From: WHTB01 sp050699035
Lineage (GTDB): Bacteria > Actinomycetota > Actinomycetes > Propionibacteriales > Nocardioidaceae
Length of the DNA: 15,822 nucleotides
Assembly (NCBI GenBank): GCA_050699035.1
Contig: JBOHDE010000077.1
Span: forward strand, 1-15,822
Direction of reading: 5' to 3'
In this document: positions 1 to 5,784 of the stretch, one piece after another
Numbering within the stretch: position 1 is the stretch's first letter
How the letters are laid out: each line of letters opens with the position of its first letter
The notes under the pieces: model-generated
Databases searched by the model: none
What the model was told of the DNA's origin: nothing
What the model saw: the letters and a program-made list of their open reading frames with translations, nothing else
Position numbers and translations under genes: made by a program

Positions 1-50
1 AATCTTGCACGCGGCCGGCGGGCACGACCCGGGGCGGGTACGGCGGATGG

Positions 51-75
51 GCGGCACCGAGCACCTCGGCGCCGC
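51..75 (-). terminator. Hairpin downstream of tig, probable terminator
   Basis: Just past the tig stop codon, 51-61 and 65-75 form an 11-bp GC-rich stem with one G-U pair on the minus-strand transcript and a 3-nt loop. It is nested in a second 9-bp perfect stem (24-32 with 80-88, ACGACCCGG / CCGGGTCGT). No U-tract follows, which is common for predicted terminators in high-GC Gram-positives. The structure is read directly; the terminator role is inferred from its position. Confidence 0.45.
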
Positions 76-90
76 GCCGCCGGGTCGTAC

Positions 91-1488
91 TCACTGCTGC
101 TCTGAGTCGGACTCCCCAGCATCGGACCCAGCGTCAGACCCAGCGTCGGCGGCGGGCTCGCCCACCGTGCCGTCGGGCTGCAGGTTCTTCAGGTCGATGA
201 GGTTGCCGGACGCGTCCTTGACCTCCGCCGACTCGACGACCATCGCCAGCGCCTTGCCGCGTACGACCTCGGACACCAGCATCGGCACCTGCCCGGCCTG
301 CATGACCTGCTGGGCGAACACCTCCGGCTGCATCCCGGACTGCTGCGCCCGCCGCATGATGTGACCGGAGAGCTCGCTCTCGTCGACGCCGAGCTCTTCC
401 TTCTTCGCAATCTCGTCCAGCACGAACTGGGCGGCGAGGGCGTCGCGGGCCCGCTTCTCGATGTCGGCGGCGTACTCGTCCTCGGTCTGCTCCTCGGAGT
501 CGAGGTACTGCTGCTCGGACATGCCGGCGTACTCGAGCTGCTCACGGATCTGCTGGCGGCGTCCCTCGACCTCCTCCGCCAGCACCTTCTCGGGCACCGG
601 GACCTCGGTGATCTCGAGCAGCCGCTCGAGGACGACGTCGCGAGCCGACGCCGCCTGCTCGAGCCGCTTGCCGCGCTCGAGCCGGGTGCGTACGTCGGCG
701 GTCAGCTCCTCGACGGTGTCGAACTCGCTGGCGGTCTGTGCGAACTCCTCGTCCAGCTCGGGGAGCTCTTGCTCCTTGACCCCGATCACCTTGACCTCGA
801 CGTCGACGTTCTCGCCGACCTTGTCGCCACCGACCAGCTGGGTCGAGAAGGTCGCCGTCTCGTCGGCCTTGAGCCCGGCGAGTGCCTCGTCGAGCCCGTC
901 GAGCATGTTGCCGGAGCCGACCTGGTACGACAGGTCGGTCGCCTGGGCGTCCTCGATCAGCTCGCCGTCCTTGCTCGCGGACAGGTTGATCGTGACGAAG
1001 TCGCCGTCGCGGACCTCGCGGTCGACGTCGGCCAGGGTGCCGAAGCGCTCACGCAGTGCCTGGATCTGGGTCTCGACGTCCTCGTCGGTCACCGTGACGT
1101 CCTCGACCTCGACCTGGAGCCCTTCGTACTCGGGCACCGAGATCTCCGGCTTCACGTCGACCTCGGCGGTGAACGTCAGCTTGTCGTTGTCCTCGAACTC
1201 GGTGACCTCGATCTCGGGCTGGCCGAGCGGGCTGACCTCGTTGTCCTCGACCGCCCGGAAGTAGAGCTGCGGGATCGCCTCGTTGACGGCCTCGTCCAGA
1301 ACCACGCTGCGGCCGACCCGCTGGTCGACGATCTGCGGCGGAACCTTGCCCTTGCGGAACCCCGGGATGGTGATCTGCTGGGCGACCTTCTTGTACGCCG
1401 CGTCGAGGTTCGGCTTCAGCTCATCGAAGGGCACCTCGACGGTGAGCCGCACGCTGGTAGGGCTCAGTTTCTCGACGGCGCTGTGCAC
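91..1488 (-). CDS. tig: Trigger factor, ribosome-associated chaperone and peptidyl-prolyl isomerase
   Basis: Trigger factor binds the ribosome near the exit tunnel and shields nascent chains; its middle domain is an FKBP-like prolyl isomerase. The 465-aa length fits the family. The ribosome-docking signature GFRKGKVPP is at about residues 43-51. The FKBP-like region is about 155-240, including VRDGDFVTINLS and a YQVGSGNMLDGLDEAL stretch. The long charged C-terminal chaperone domain follows. The end is a low-complexity Asp/Ser/Gly/Ala tail partly encoded by a 12-nt tandem repeat at 125-148. The GTG start at 1488 has an AAGGAG-type ribosome site at about 1500-1505. tRNA-Pro lies 63 nt upstream on the same strand, so the two may share a transcript. 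In many actinobacteria clpP genes follow tig; none is visible before the window edge. Confidence 0.97.
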   Translation of the reverse strand: MHSAVEKLSPTSVRLTVEVPFDELKPNLDAAYKKVAQQITIPGFRKGKVPPQIVDQRVGRSVVLDEAVNEAIPQLYFRAVEDNEVSPLGQPEIEVTEFEDNDKLTFTAEVDVKPEISVPEYEGLQVEVEDVTVTDEDVETQIQALRERFGTLADVDREVRDGDFVTINLSASKDGELIEDAQATDLSYQVGSGNMLDGLDEALAGLKADETATFSTQLVGGDKVGENVDVEVKVIGVKEQELPELDEEFAQTASEFDTVEELTADVRTRLERGKRLEQAASARDVVLERLLEITEVPVPEKVLAEEVEGRRQQIREQLEYAGMSEQQYLDSEEQTEDEYAADIEKRARDALAAQFVLDEIAKKEELGVDESELSGHIMRRAQQSGMQPEVFAQQVMQAGQVPMLVSEVVRGKALAMVVESAEVKDASGNLIDLKNLQPDGTVGEPAADAGSDAGSDAGESDSEQQ

Positions 1489-1551
1489 GTTGATCGGCTC
1501 TCCTTGGTTCTGACTGCGGGGGATCCTGGTCGCTGCGGGTGACCCGGCAGG

Positions 1552-1627
1552 TGGTCGGGGCGACAGGACTCGAACCTGCGATCTCCTGCTCCCAAAGCAG
1601 GCGCGCTAGCCACTACGCTACGCCCCG
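1552..1627 (-). tRNA. tRNA-Pro (anticodon UGG), CCA encoded
   Basis: The minus strand folds as a full cloverleaf. The acceptor arms CGGGGCG/CGCCCCG are at 1621-1627 and 1556-1562, the discriminator A is at 1555, and an encoded CCA is at 1552-1554. The anticodon stem CCTGC/GCAGG encloses loop TTTGGGA, giving UGG with G at position 37 as usual for proline tRNAs. The T arm has the GGTTCGAGTCC core. It decodes CCA/CCG-type proline codons. Confidence 0.97.
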
Positions 1628-1640
1628 CGGCGCCTCGGGG

Positions 1641-1646
1641 AGTCTA
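1641..1646 (-). promoter_or_regulatory. Probable -10 element for tRNA-Pro (and possibly tig)
   Basis: On the minus strand, TAGACT ends 13 nt before the first base of tRNA-Pro and matches the TANNNT -10 pattern. A possible -35 18 nt upstream (TTCGGC) is poor. The assignment rests mainly on the -10 match and its place. Confidence 0.35.
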
Positions 1647-1761
1647 GTGGAGAGACGTGAGTACGCCGAACCGGGCCTGAGCCGTCTCGATTCGGCCGGG
1701 CCGAGGCGATCATGGCATCATGGGCGCGCGACGGCTGCCCGGTCATCCGGGGCCGTCGTCG

Positions 1762-1835
1762 GCGGGTGTAGCTCAATGGTAGAGCCCCAGTCTTCCAAAC
1801 TGGCTACGCGAGTTCGATTCTCGTCACCCGCTCCA
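1762..1835 (+). tRNA. tRNA-Gly (anticodon UCC), CCA encoded
   Basis: The acceptor arms GCGGGTG (1762-1768) and CACCCGC (1825-1831) pair, followed by discriminator T at 1832 and an encoded CCA at 1833-1835. The D arm is AGCTCAATGGTAGAGC. The anticodon stem CCAGT/ACTGG holds loop CTTCCAA, giving UCC for glycine. The T loop is GTTCGATTC. The gene diverges from tRNA-Pro and its 3' end is 16 nt from the stop of the convergent acetyltransferase gene. Confidence 0.97.
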
Positions 1836-1851
1836 ACCACGAGGCGCAAGG

Positions 1852-2412
1852 TCAGGATCCAAGCAAGCTGCGGACGTCAGGCCACGCGTAGCGCAAGCAT
1901 GGCGGTGAACCGTTGAGCCGACCGGGAACACCCCCGATTGCTGGCACGACGCCGCGCTCCACACAGGCGCCGCCGAGTGCCCGATAGAACGCCTGTGCAG
2001 ACCGGTTCTGCTCGAGAACCCACAAGTACAGTCCCGAACCCGGCGCCCGGTCGAGGACGAACTCGGCGCCCAGTCTGAGCAGCCGAGCACCGATGCCGCG
2101 CCGCTCATAGCCGGCGGCGACATGGAGGTTGTCGAGCAACGCACCCCAGATCGGGTCCTCGCCGAGGATCGTGTGAACAAAGCCCACGAGAACACCCTGG
2201 TGCTCCGCCAGCAGAGTTTGATCACGGCTCGTGGCGATGCTGAGCCGATCCATCCAGAAGGCCTTCCGGTCGGCATCGACGTCTCCGTCCAGGAAGGCGT
2301 CCGAATGGGCCCCCCGATAGTGACGTCGCCAGCTATCCGTGTGCAACGCAGCAACAGCCGCGGCGTCGGCGGTCCTGGCAGGACGAATGCGCGGCAGATC
2401 AGCGTCGGCCAC
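1852..2412 (-). CDS. GNAT-family N-acetyltransferase
   Basis: A 186-aa single-domain acetyltransferase of the GNAT superfamily, expected to move an acetyl group from acetyl-CoA to an amine; the substrate is not recognisable. It opens with the usual IRPARTADAAAVAALHTDSW. The acetyl-CoA pyrophosphate-binding motif A is at about 96-112 (LHVAAGYERRGIGARLL, with R-R-G-I-G). Motif B follows with N136 and AFYRALG (141-147). A longer in-frame reading up to 2679 exists, but the GTG at 2412 has a strong GAGGAGGG ribosome site 5 nt upstream and fits the family N terminus, so I choose it. A nested dyad lies 39-82 nt upstream. It is not part of the tig-pepN core order and looks like a lineage-specific insertion. 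Confidence 0.88.
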   Translation of the reverse strand: MADADLPRIRPARTADAAAVAALHTDSWRRHYRGAHSDAFLDGDVDADRKAFWMDRLSIATSRDQTLLAEHQGVLVGFVHTILGEDPIWGALLDNLHVAAGYERRGIGARLLRLGAEFVLDRAPGSGLYLWVLEQNRSAQAFYRALGGACVERGVVPAIGGVPGRLNGSPPCLRYAWPDVRSLLGS

Positions 2413-2417
2413 TTGGA

Positions 2418-2425
2418 CCCTCCTC
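2418..2425 (-). promoter_or_regulatory. Ribosome binding site deciding the GNAT start
   Basis: On the minus strand GAGGAGGG sits 5 nt before the GTG at 2412. It supports the 186-aa product over the 275-aa in-frame extension. Confidence 0.75.
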
Positions 2426-2450
2426 AGCGAACGTGTCCGATCGTCGCGTA

Positions 2451-2494
2451 ATGGTCGGGCAACCGTGACGTATTTGTCACGCCTCCCCGACCAT
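2451..2494 (-). promoter_or_regulatory. Nested dyad / leader hairpin upstream of the GNAT gene
   Basis: The outer arms ATGGTCGGG (2451-2459) and CCCGACCAT (2486-2494) are perfect complements. Inside them CGTGAC (2464-2469) and GTCACG (2476-2481) also pair around a 6-nt loop, with symmetrical 4-nt internal loops. The structure starts 39 nt before the acetyltransferase GTG. It could be an operator or a 5'-leader hairpin; the inner dyad has 8 nt rather than 6 between TGA/TCA half-sites in a CRP/GlxR alignment, so it is not a standard site of that kind. Confidence 0.5.
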
Positions 2495-2514
2495 GGTGCG
2501 AAGTCCTCGGGTGC

Positions 2515-2540
2515 GCGACATAAGTGCAACCTCGGCGCGA
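2515..2540 (+). repeat. 26-nt direct repeat, copy 1
   Basis: This copy begins GCGACATAAGTG and ends CTCGGCGCGA. It matches copy 2 (2874-2899) at 25 of 26 positions, the difference being T versus G at position 11. Similarity then fades into a G-rich run after both copies. No known repeat family is recognised. Confidence 0.8.
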
Positions 2541-2634
2541 GTGTTCGGGGGGCTGGCGCCGCACCGTGTCCGGGGAAATGTTTGTCCGTGCCCGCCAGCC
2601 TCAACGTCACCCTCCGAACCGACATTCTGAGCCC

Positions 2635-2659
2635 GGAATCGCGGCCGAAAGTGACGGTT
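2635..2659 (+). promoter_or_regulatory. Possible ECF-type promoter in the intergenic region
   Basis: GGAAT (2635-2639), a 17-nt spacer and GTT (2657-2659, in GGTTC) resemble ECF sigma-factor promoters of the sGGAA...sGTTs kind. It points toward the small ORF about 345 nt away. The spacer is one shorter than the sigma-R optimum and the motif is short, so chance is likely. Confidence 0.2.
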
Positions 2660-2773
2660 CGAGGGGTGAAGTCGCCCAAGCACGCCGAGATCGGTCTAGG
2701 TCGTCGTCTGACGACACGTGTCCGCAGAATGCACGACGGTCCACCCGCCGGGGCACCGGGTCACCGCCCCTCA

Positions 2774-2827
2774 CAGTCGCGTGTCATCGGCCCCGCGGCG
2801 TCAGGCCCACCACATGACACGCGACTG
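2774..2827. repeat. Perfect 14-bp inverted repeat
   Basis: CAGTCGCGTGTCAT (2774-2787) and ATGACACGCGACTG (2814-2827) are exact reverse complements separated by 26 nt. The spacer contains two GGCC boxes that could pair internally. It lies between the two 26-nt direct repeats, far from any gene end, so it is not an obvious terminator. It may be an operator pair, the stem of a structured RNA or the ends of a tiny repeat element. Confidence 0.75.
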
Positions 2828-2873
2828 ACCGAGCCGGTGGGGCGATCGCCGGGTTCACTTCTTCGCAGGAGGT

Positions 2874-2899
2874 GCGACATAAGGGCAACCTCGGCGCGA
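2874..2899 (+). repeat. 26-nt direct repeat, copy 2
   Basis: Second copy of the repeat at 2515-2540, with one mismatch. It is 359 bp downstream of copy 1 and 105 nt before the start codon of the small ORF at 3005. Confidence 0.8.
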
Positions 2900-2933
2900 A
2901 GAATTGGGGCGGAGGCGGATCGTTCACCGGGAT

Positions 2934-2949
2934 GTCACATCGCGGTGAC
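2934..2949. promoter_or_regulatory. GTCAC-N6-GTGAC dyad upstream of the small ORF
   Basis: GTCAC (2934-2938) and GTGAC (2945-2949) form a 5-bp dyad with a 6-nt centre, 55 nt before the small ORF. It mirrors the GTGAC-N6-GTCAC core of the dyad at 2465-2480 in the opposite orientation. It could be a protein binding site. Confidence 0.3.
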
Positions 2950-2992
2950 GTCGATGCAGCAGTCGCGGAGTACGTTCGGACGCATCACGCCG

Positions 2993-3001
2993 TAAGGAGG
3001 T
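2993..3001 (+). promoter_or_regulatory. Full-length Shine-Dalgarno sequence of the small ORF
   Basis: TAAGGAGGT is complementary to the 3' end of bacterial 16S rRNA over nine bases. The GGAGG core ends 4 nt before ATG at 3005. It is the strongest ribosome site in the window and the main reason to accept a 50-codon gene here. Confidence 0.75.
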
Positions 3002-3004
3002 CCG

Positions 3005-3157
3005 ATGAGACGCCTGATCCAGCTCACGCCGCTGCGCCTGCTGGCAGCCCCCGACACCGCCCGGCGCAACGCCGCGACCGCCATTGCCGTGCTGGCCCAG
3101 CACCGACGCGAGCGCGACGACGTCGAGGAGTTCCTAGCGGCGATGCAGCAGCAGTAG
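3005..3157 (+). CDS. Small protein of 50 residues, unknown function
   Basis: The ATG at 3005 is preceded by a perfect TAAGGAGGT ribosome site, and the frame runs 50 codons to TAG at 3155-3157. The product begins MRRLIQLTPLRLLAAPD, continues through an Ala-rich stretch with several arginines (TARRNAATAIAVLAQHRRER), and ends in an acidic helix-like tail with DDVEEFLAAMQQQ. There is no cysteine, signal peptide or clear membrane segment; it is probably a soluble helical peptide. Its last 24 nt overlap the 3' end of the convergent phosphatase gene. I do not recognise a family. Without homologues the protein could be a chance frame, but the ribosome site and the high-GC codon choice favour a real gene. 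Confidence 0.65.
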   Translation: MRRLIQLTPLRLLAAPDTARRNAATAIAVLAQHRRERDDVEEFLAAMQQQ

Positions 3158-4246
3158 GGCGCGGTCGTCGTTCGACGACGCGATCTTGTTGATCAGCCGG
3201 GTGGCGCCGCCGTGGAACCCGCCCCGGACCAGCCGCTCGGCCTCACCGACCAGCTTGTCGATGCCCATCGTGATGTCGCGCTGCGGCGTCTCCACCAGCC
3301 CGTCGGTGTACAGCATCAAGGCATCGCCGGTCAGCAGCCGGCCCGACGACAGCGTGAACTCCGCCTTCTCCATCAGCCCGAGCACCGGGCCCTCGGAGTC
3401 GAGTACGCCCCAGCGTCCCGACCCGGCGTGGAAGTGCACGACCGGTGGATGCCCGGCAGTGCGTACCTCGAACTCACCGGTGTCGAGGTCCACCGCGAGG
3501 TGCGCGGCGGTGGCGAAGCCCTCCCCCCACTCCTGCCGCAACAGGTAGTCGTTGGCCGCCGGGAGGAACGAGGCCGTCGGCAGGGCGCCGAGCAGCCCGG
3601 CGAGCGCGCCGGACAGTTGGAGCGCCCGGACACCGGCCGCCACACCCTTACCCGACACGTCGACGACGGCCACTTCGAGGACCCGGCCGCTGTGCGTCTT
3701 GGTCGCCACCATGAAGTCGCCGGCGAAGCGGTCTCCACCGGCCGATCGCAGGGCCGCCTCGGCGTACCAGGAGCGCGGCAGCTCGGGCATCTCGCTCTGG
3801 TTCAGCAGCCGGTCACGGAGGTCGATCAGCATCGAGTCACCCCGCGAGCCGGTGACGCCCAGCGGCGACCGCGACCGGGCGCCGAGCAACATCACCACGG
3901 CGACCAGGACGACGACCAGGGCGGCACCGGTGCGAACGGGCGTGACGTCGCCGCTGATCGCGGAGCTGCCGACCAGGCAGAAGCCGATCAGCACCAGCAG
4001 CCAGACCAGCCACCGCACGCTGAGGACCAGCCCGCCGACGAGCGTGGGCACGATGAAGCCACTCACCGGGACCCATGCGGGCGCCTCGACAATGCCGACC
4101 GCGGTCGTGACGGTCAGCGCCGACAACCCGAGGAACCACGTCGTCTCGGAGGTACGCACACGACGTCCGAGCCGGTTGAGCCGACGACGCAGGCGCCGAC
4201 GCGGATAGCTGCGCCGCACGACGGTTCGCGGCTGGACGGATGACAC
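3134..4246 (-). CDS. Membrane-anchored SpoIIE/PP2C-type serine phosphatase
   Basis: A 370-aa protein. A basic N terminus (about 11-31, very Arg-rich) is followed by about four membrane segments (roughly 36-52, 60-78, 79-95, 106-122) and a cytoplasmic PPM phosphatase domain of the SpoIIE/RsbU type (about 150-368). The metal-binding motifs are visible: AGGDRFAGDF with D172, VVDVSGKG with D196, AGHPPVV, LYTDGLVE with D315 and the final NDDRALLLL with D360/D361. The family removes phosphate from anti-sigma-factor antagonists in partner-switching pathways; no antagonist or anti-sigma gene is nearby. There is no sensory PAS or GAF domain, so any signal must come through the membrane part. It starts 17 nt after the nei stop, and a TAGGGT box 7 nt before the GTG suggests a leaderless transcript of its own. 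Confidence 0.9.
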   Translation of the reverse strand: MSSVQPRTVVRRSYPRRRLRRRLNRLGRRVRTSETTWFLGLSALTVTTAVGIVEAPAWVPVSGFIVPTLVGGLVLSVRWLVWLLVLIGFCLVGSSAISGDVTPVRTGAALVVVLVAVVMLLGARSRSPLGVTGSRGDSMLIDLRDRLLNQSEMPELPRSWYAEAALRSAGGDRFAGDFMVATKTHSGRVLEVAVVDVSGKGVAAGVRALQLSGALAGLLGALPTASFLPAANDYLLRQEWGEGFATAAHLAVDLDTGEFEVRTAGHPPVVHFHAGSGRWGVLDSEGPVLGLMEKAEFTLSSGRLLTGDALMLYTDGLVETPQRDITMGIDKLVGEAERLVRGGFHGGATRLINKIASSNDDRALLLLHRR

Positions 4247-4253
4247 GGAGGTG

Positions 4254-4283
4254 ACCCTATCGATCAGCGGTCAACAGCGTCAG
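4254..4283 (-). promoter_or_regulatory. Possible internal promoter for the SpoIIE-type gene
   Basis: On the minus strand CTGACG (-35, 4278-4283) is separated by 18 nt from TAGGGT (-10, 4254-4259). The hexamer ends 7 nt before the GTG start at 4246, so transcription would begin at or near the start codon. There is no good Shine-Dalgarno sequence. It overlaps the last codons of nei. Confidence 0.4.
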
Positions 4284-5121
4284 CACAATCAGTGGTCCGG
4301 TCGGATTGTGGCTCCGGTCGCTGGCAGGTCGGGCACCAGAAGAGGTTGCGCCCGGCGAGGATCTCGGTACGGACCGGCGTTTCGCACACGTGACACGGCT
4401 GACCGGACCGCCGGTAGACGTACACCTCGCCGCCGTGGTCGTCGACCCGAGGCGCGCGCGCCATCGCCTCCGGCGTGTGCGCGGTGTGCACCGTGTCGAT
4501 CTGCCCTGTCCGTACCCCCTCCCGCATCAGCGCGACGAGGTCACCCCACATCGCCTGCCACCGGTCGTGGCCCAGCAGCCGACCCGGCGTATGCGGCTCG
4601 AGGCCGTGCCGGAAGAGCAGCTCGGCGCGGTAGACGTTGCCCACACCGGCAAGCACGTCCTGCCGCATCAGCAGGACGGCGATCGGCGCCGTGCTGCGGG
4701 TGATCCGACGCCACGCCTGCTCGGGGTCCGCGTCGTCGGACAGCGGGTCCGGCCCCAGCCGCGCCAGCAACGACTCCCGCTCGCCCGGCCCGATCAGCTG
4801 GCAGGTGGTCGGGCCGCGCAGGTCGGCGTACGCCCGCTTGTGCCGCAGCCGCAGCCGGACGACACCGACCGGCGGTGGAGCCGGGCCACGCGTCACCACG
4901 AACCCGCCGATCAGGCCCAGATGGACGTGCACCCAGCGCCGCCCGCTGAACTCCACCAGCAGATGCTTGCCGACCGCCTCGGCGCCGCGCAGCAATGCGC
5001 CGTCGAGCAGTGCCGCGGACTCCGCGAACCGGCCCTGCGGCGACTCGACCCGGACCCGCCGGCGGCCGAACGTCACCTCGATCTCGGTCGCCAGCCGGTG
5101 CAGGGTGTGGCCCTCAGGCAT
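4264..5121 (-). CDS. nei: Fpg/Nei-family DNA glycosylase/AP lyase (endonuclease VIII type)
   Basis: A base-excision repair enzyme that removes oxidised pyrimidines and cuts the abasic site. At 285 aa it starts MPEGHTLHRLA, with catalytic Pro2 and Glu3 directly after the initiator Met. This fixes the start at 5121 even though the frame stays open far upstream and the ribosome site is weak. The conserved lysine is K52 in VGKHLL. The helix-two-turns-helix region is about 155-176 (DVLAGVGNVYRAELLF), and a C-terminal zinc finger is formed by C243, C246, C263 and C266 (CHVC...CPTC) with R258 in the loop. The N terminus resembles mycobacterial Nei1 (Rv2464c), which also lies beside rpiB. A gap of 146 nt with no clear gene separates it from rpiB upstream. 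Confidence 0.95.
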   Translation of the reverse strand: MPEGHTLHRLATEIEVTFGRRRVRVESPQGRFAESAALLDGALLRGAEAVGKHLLVEFSGRRWVHVHLGLIGGFVVTRGPAPPPVGVVRLRLRHKRAYADLRGPTTCQLIGPGERESLLARLGPDPLSDDADPEQAWRRITRSTAPIAVLLMRQDVLAGVGNVYRAELLFRHGLEPHTPGRLLGHDRWQAMWGDLVALMREGVRTGQIDTVHTAHTPEAMARAPRVDDHGGEVYVYRRSGQPCHVCETPVRTEILAGRNLFWCPTCQRPEPQSDRTTDCADAVDR

Positions 5122-5267
5122 GCTGGTCCCATGCGCAACCAGGCCGGCGGCGACCGGAGCCACACCACCCACGGTGAGGCCAACCGCGCCCGAGACGTGT
5201 CCCGTCCGCGACCGCCGGCCGAGAAGAGGCCGCAGAAACCGGAGAGCGAGGACGGCGAGTCGGCACG

Positions 5268-5741
5268 TCAGGACCCAGGCAGCGCAGGCAGCTCGCCGGT
5301 CTCCTCGTAGCGGCTCAGCATCGCGATCCGCCGGCTGTGCCGCTCGTCGCCGCTGTACGGGGTGGACAGGAACGCCTCGACGAACGCCTTCGCCTGATCG
5401 GAGGTGTGCATCCGGGCACCGACCGCGACGACGTTCGCGTCGTTGTGCTGGCGGCCCAGCGACGCGGTCTCGACGCTCCACGCGAGCACGGCGCGTACGC
5501 CGGTGACCTTGTTGGCCGCGATCTGCTCGCCGTTGCCGGAACCGCCGATCACCACGCCAAGACTGTCGCCGTCGGCCACCACGCTCTGGGCGGCACGGAG
5601 ACAGAACGGCGGGTAGTCGTCGGCGGCATCGTACGCCAGCGGGCCGTGGTCGACGACGTCGTGCCCGAGCTCGCGGAGCCAGGACACCAGCTGCTGCTTG
5701 AGATCGAAGCCGGCATGGTCGGCACCCAGGTGAACGCGCAT
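5268..5741 (-). CDS. rpiB: Ribose-5-phosphate isomerase B
   Basis: It interconverts ribose 5-phosphate and ribulose 5-phosphate in the pentose phosphate pathway. The 157-aa length fits RpiB. The ADHAGF motif is at 7-12 (D8, H9) and the phosphate/active-site loop GGSGNGEQIAANK at 66-78. WSVETASLGRQHNDANVVAVGAR follows in two parts with H99 and R110, and the C-terminal arginines are near 134-138. The catalytic Cys of the E. coli enzyme is replaced by Ser (S68), with E72 nearby. This matches the mycobacterial subtype in which a glutamate is thought to act as base. The ATG at 5741 starts the conserved MRVHLGADHAGF; no strong ribosome site is seen. It lies 43 nt after the DsbA-like gene, probably in one operon. 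Confidence 0.95.
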   Translation of the reverse strand: MRVHLGADHAGFDLKQQLVSWLRELGHDVVDHGPLAYDAADDYPPFCLRAAQSVVADGDSLGVVIGGSGNGEQIAANKVTGVRAVLAWSVETASLGRQHNDANVVAVGARMHTSDQAKAFVEAFLSTPYSGDERHSRRIAMLSRYEETGELPALPGS

Positions 5742-5784
5742 GGCGGAGAGTCTGCCAAAGGCCCGCTCGCCGCCCGTACGACGG

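Larger units (their letters stand above)
2413..3004. other. Structured intergenic region of about 590 nt
   Basis: No credible protein gene is seen on either strand between the acetyltransferase start and the small ORF at 3005; the open frames here have no family likeness. The region holds a nested dyad (2451-2494), two 26-nt direct repeats (2515-2540, 2874-2899), a perfect 10-bp palindrome GACACGTGTC (2713-2722), a 14-bp inverted repeat (2774-2827) and a GTCAC-N6-GTGAC dyad (2934-2949). It may be a regulatory region, a small RNA locus or the remains of a repeat element. Confidence 0.6.

Noticed and set aside
361..1542. Long open frame antisense to tig (393 codons)
   Set aside because: Its protein is low-complexity Leu/Asp/Val/Gly-rich with no domain, as expected from the opposite strand of a high-GC gene; tig is certain.
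1623..1640. CCCCG/CGGGG hairpin beside tRNA-Pro as a terminator
   Set aside because: One arm is the tRNA acceptor strand, and the position is upstream of the tRNA on its own strand.
2464..2481. CRP/GlxR site
   Set aside because: The TGA and TCA half-sites are 8 nt apart instead of 6 and the outer bases do not match the consensus.
2413..2679. Upstream extension of the acetyltransferase to 275 residues
   Set aside because: The added 89 residues have no family likeness, while GTG at 2412 has a strong ribosome site and gives a normal GNAT N terminus.
2339..2995. Plus-strand frame of 218 codons across the structured intergenic region
   Set aside because: It starts inside the acetyltransferase gene on the other strand, has no ribosome site or recognisable motif, and reads through the repeats.
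2872..3192. Plus-strand frame of 106 codons overlapping the small ORF
   Set aside because: Its GTG start falls in the direct repeat without a ribosome site, its product is compositionally odd, and the frame at 3005 has the perfect Shine-Dalgarno sequence.
5122..5481. N-terminal extension of Nei to 405 residues
   Set aside because: Fpg/Nei enzymes need proline directly after the initiator Met as catalytic nucleophile, which fixes the start at 5121.
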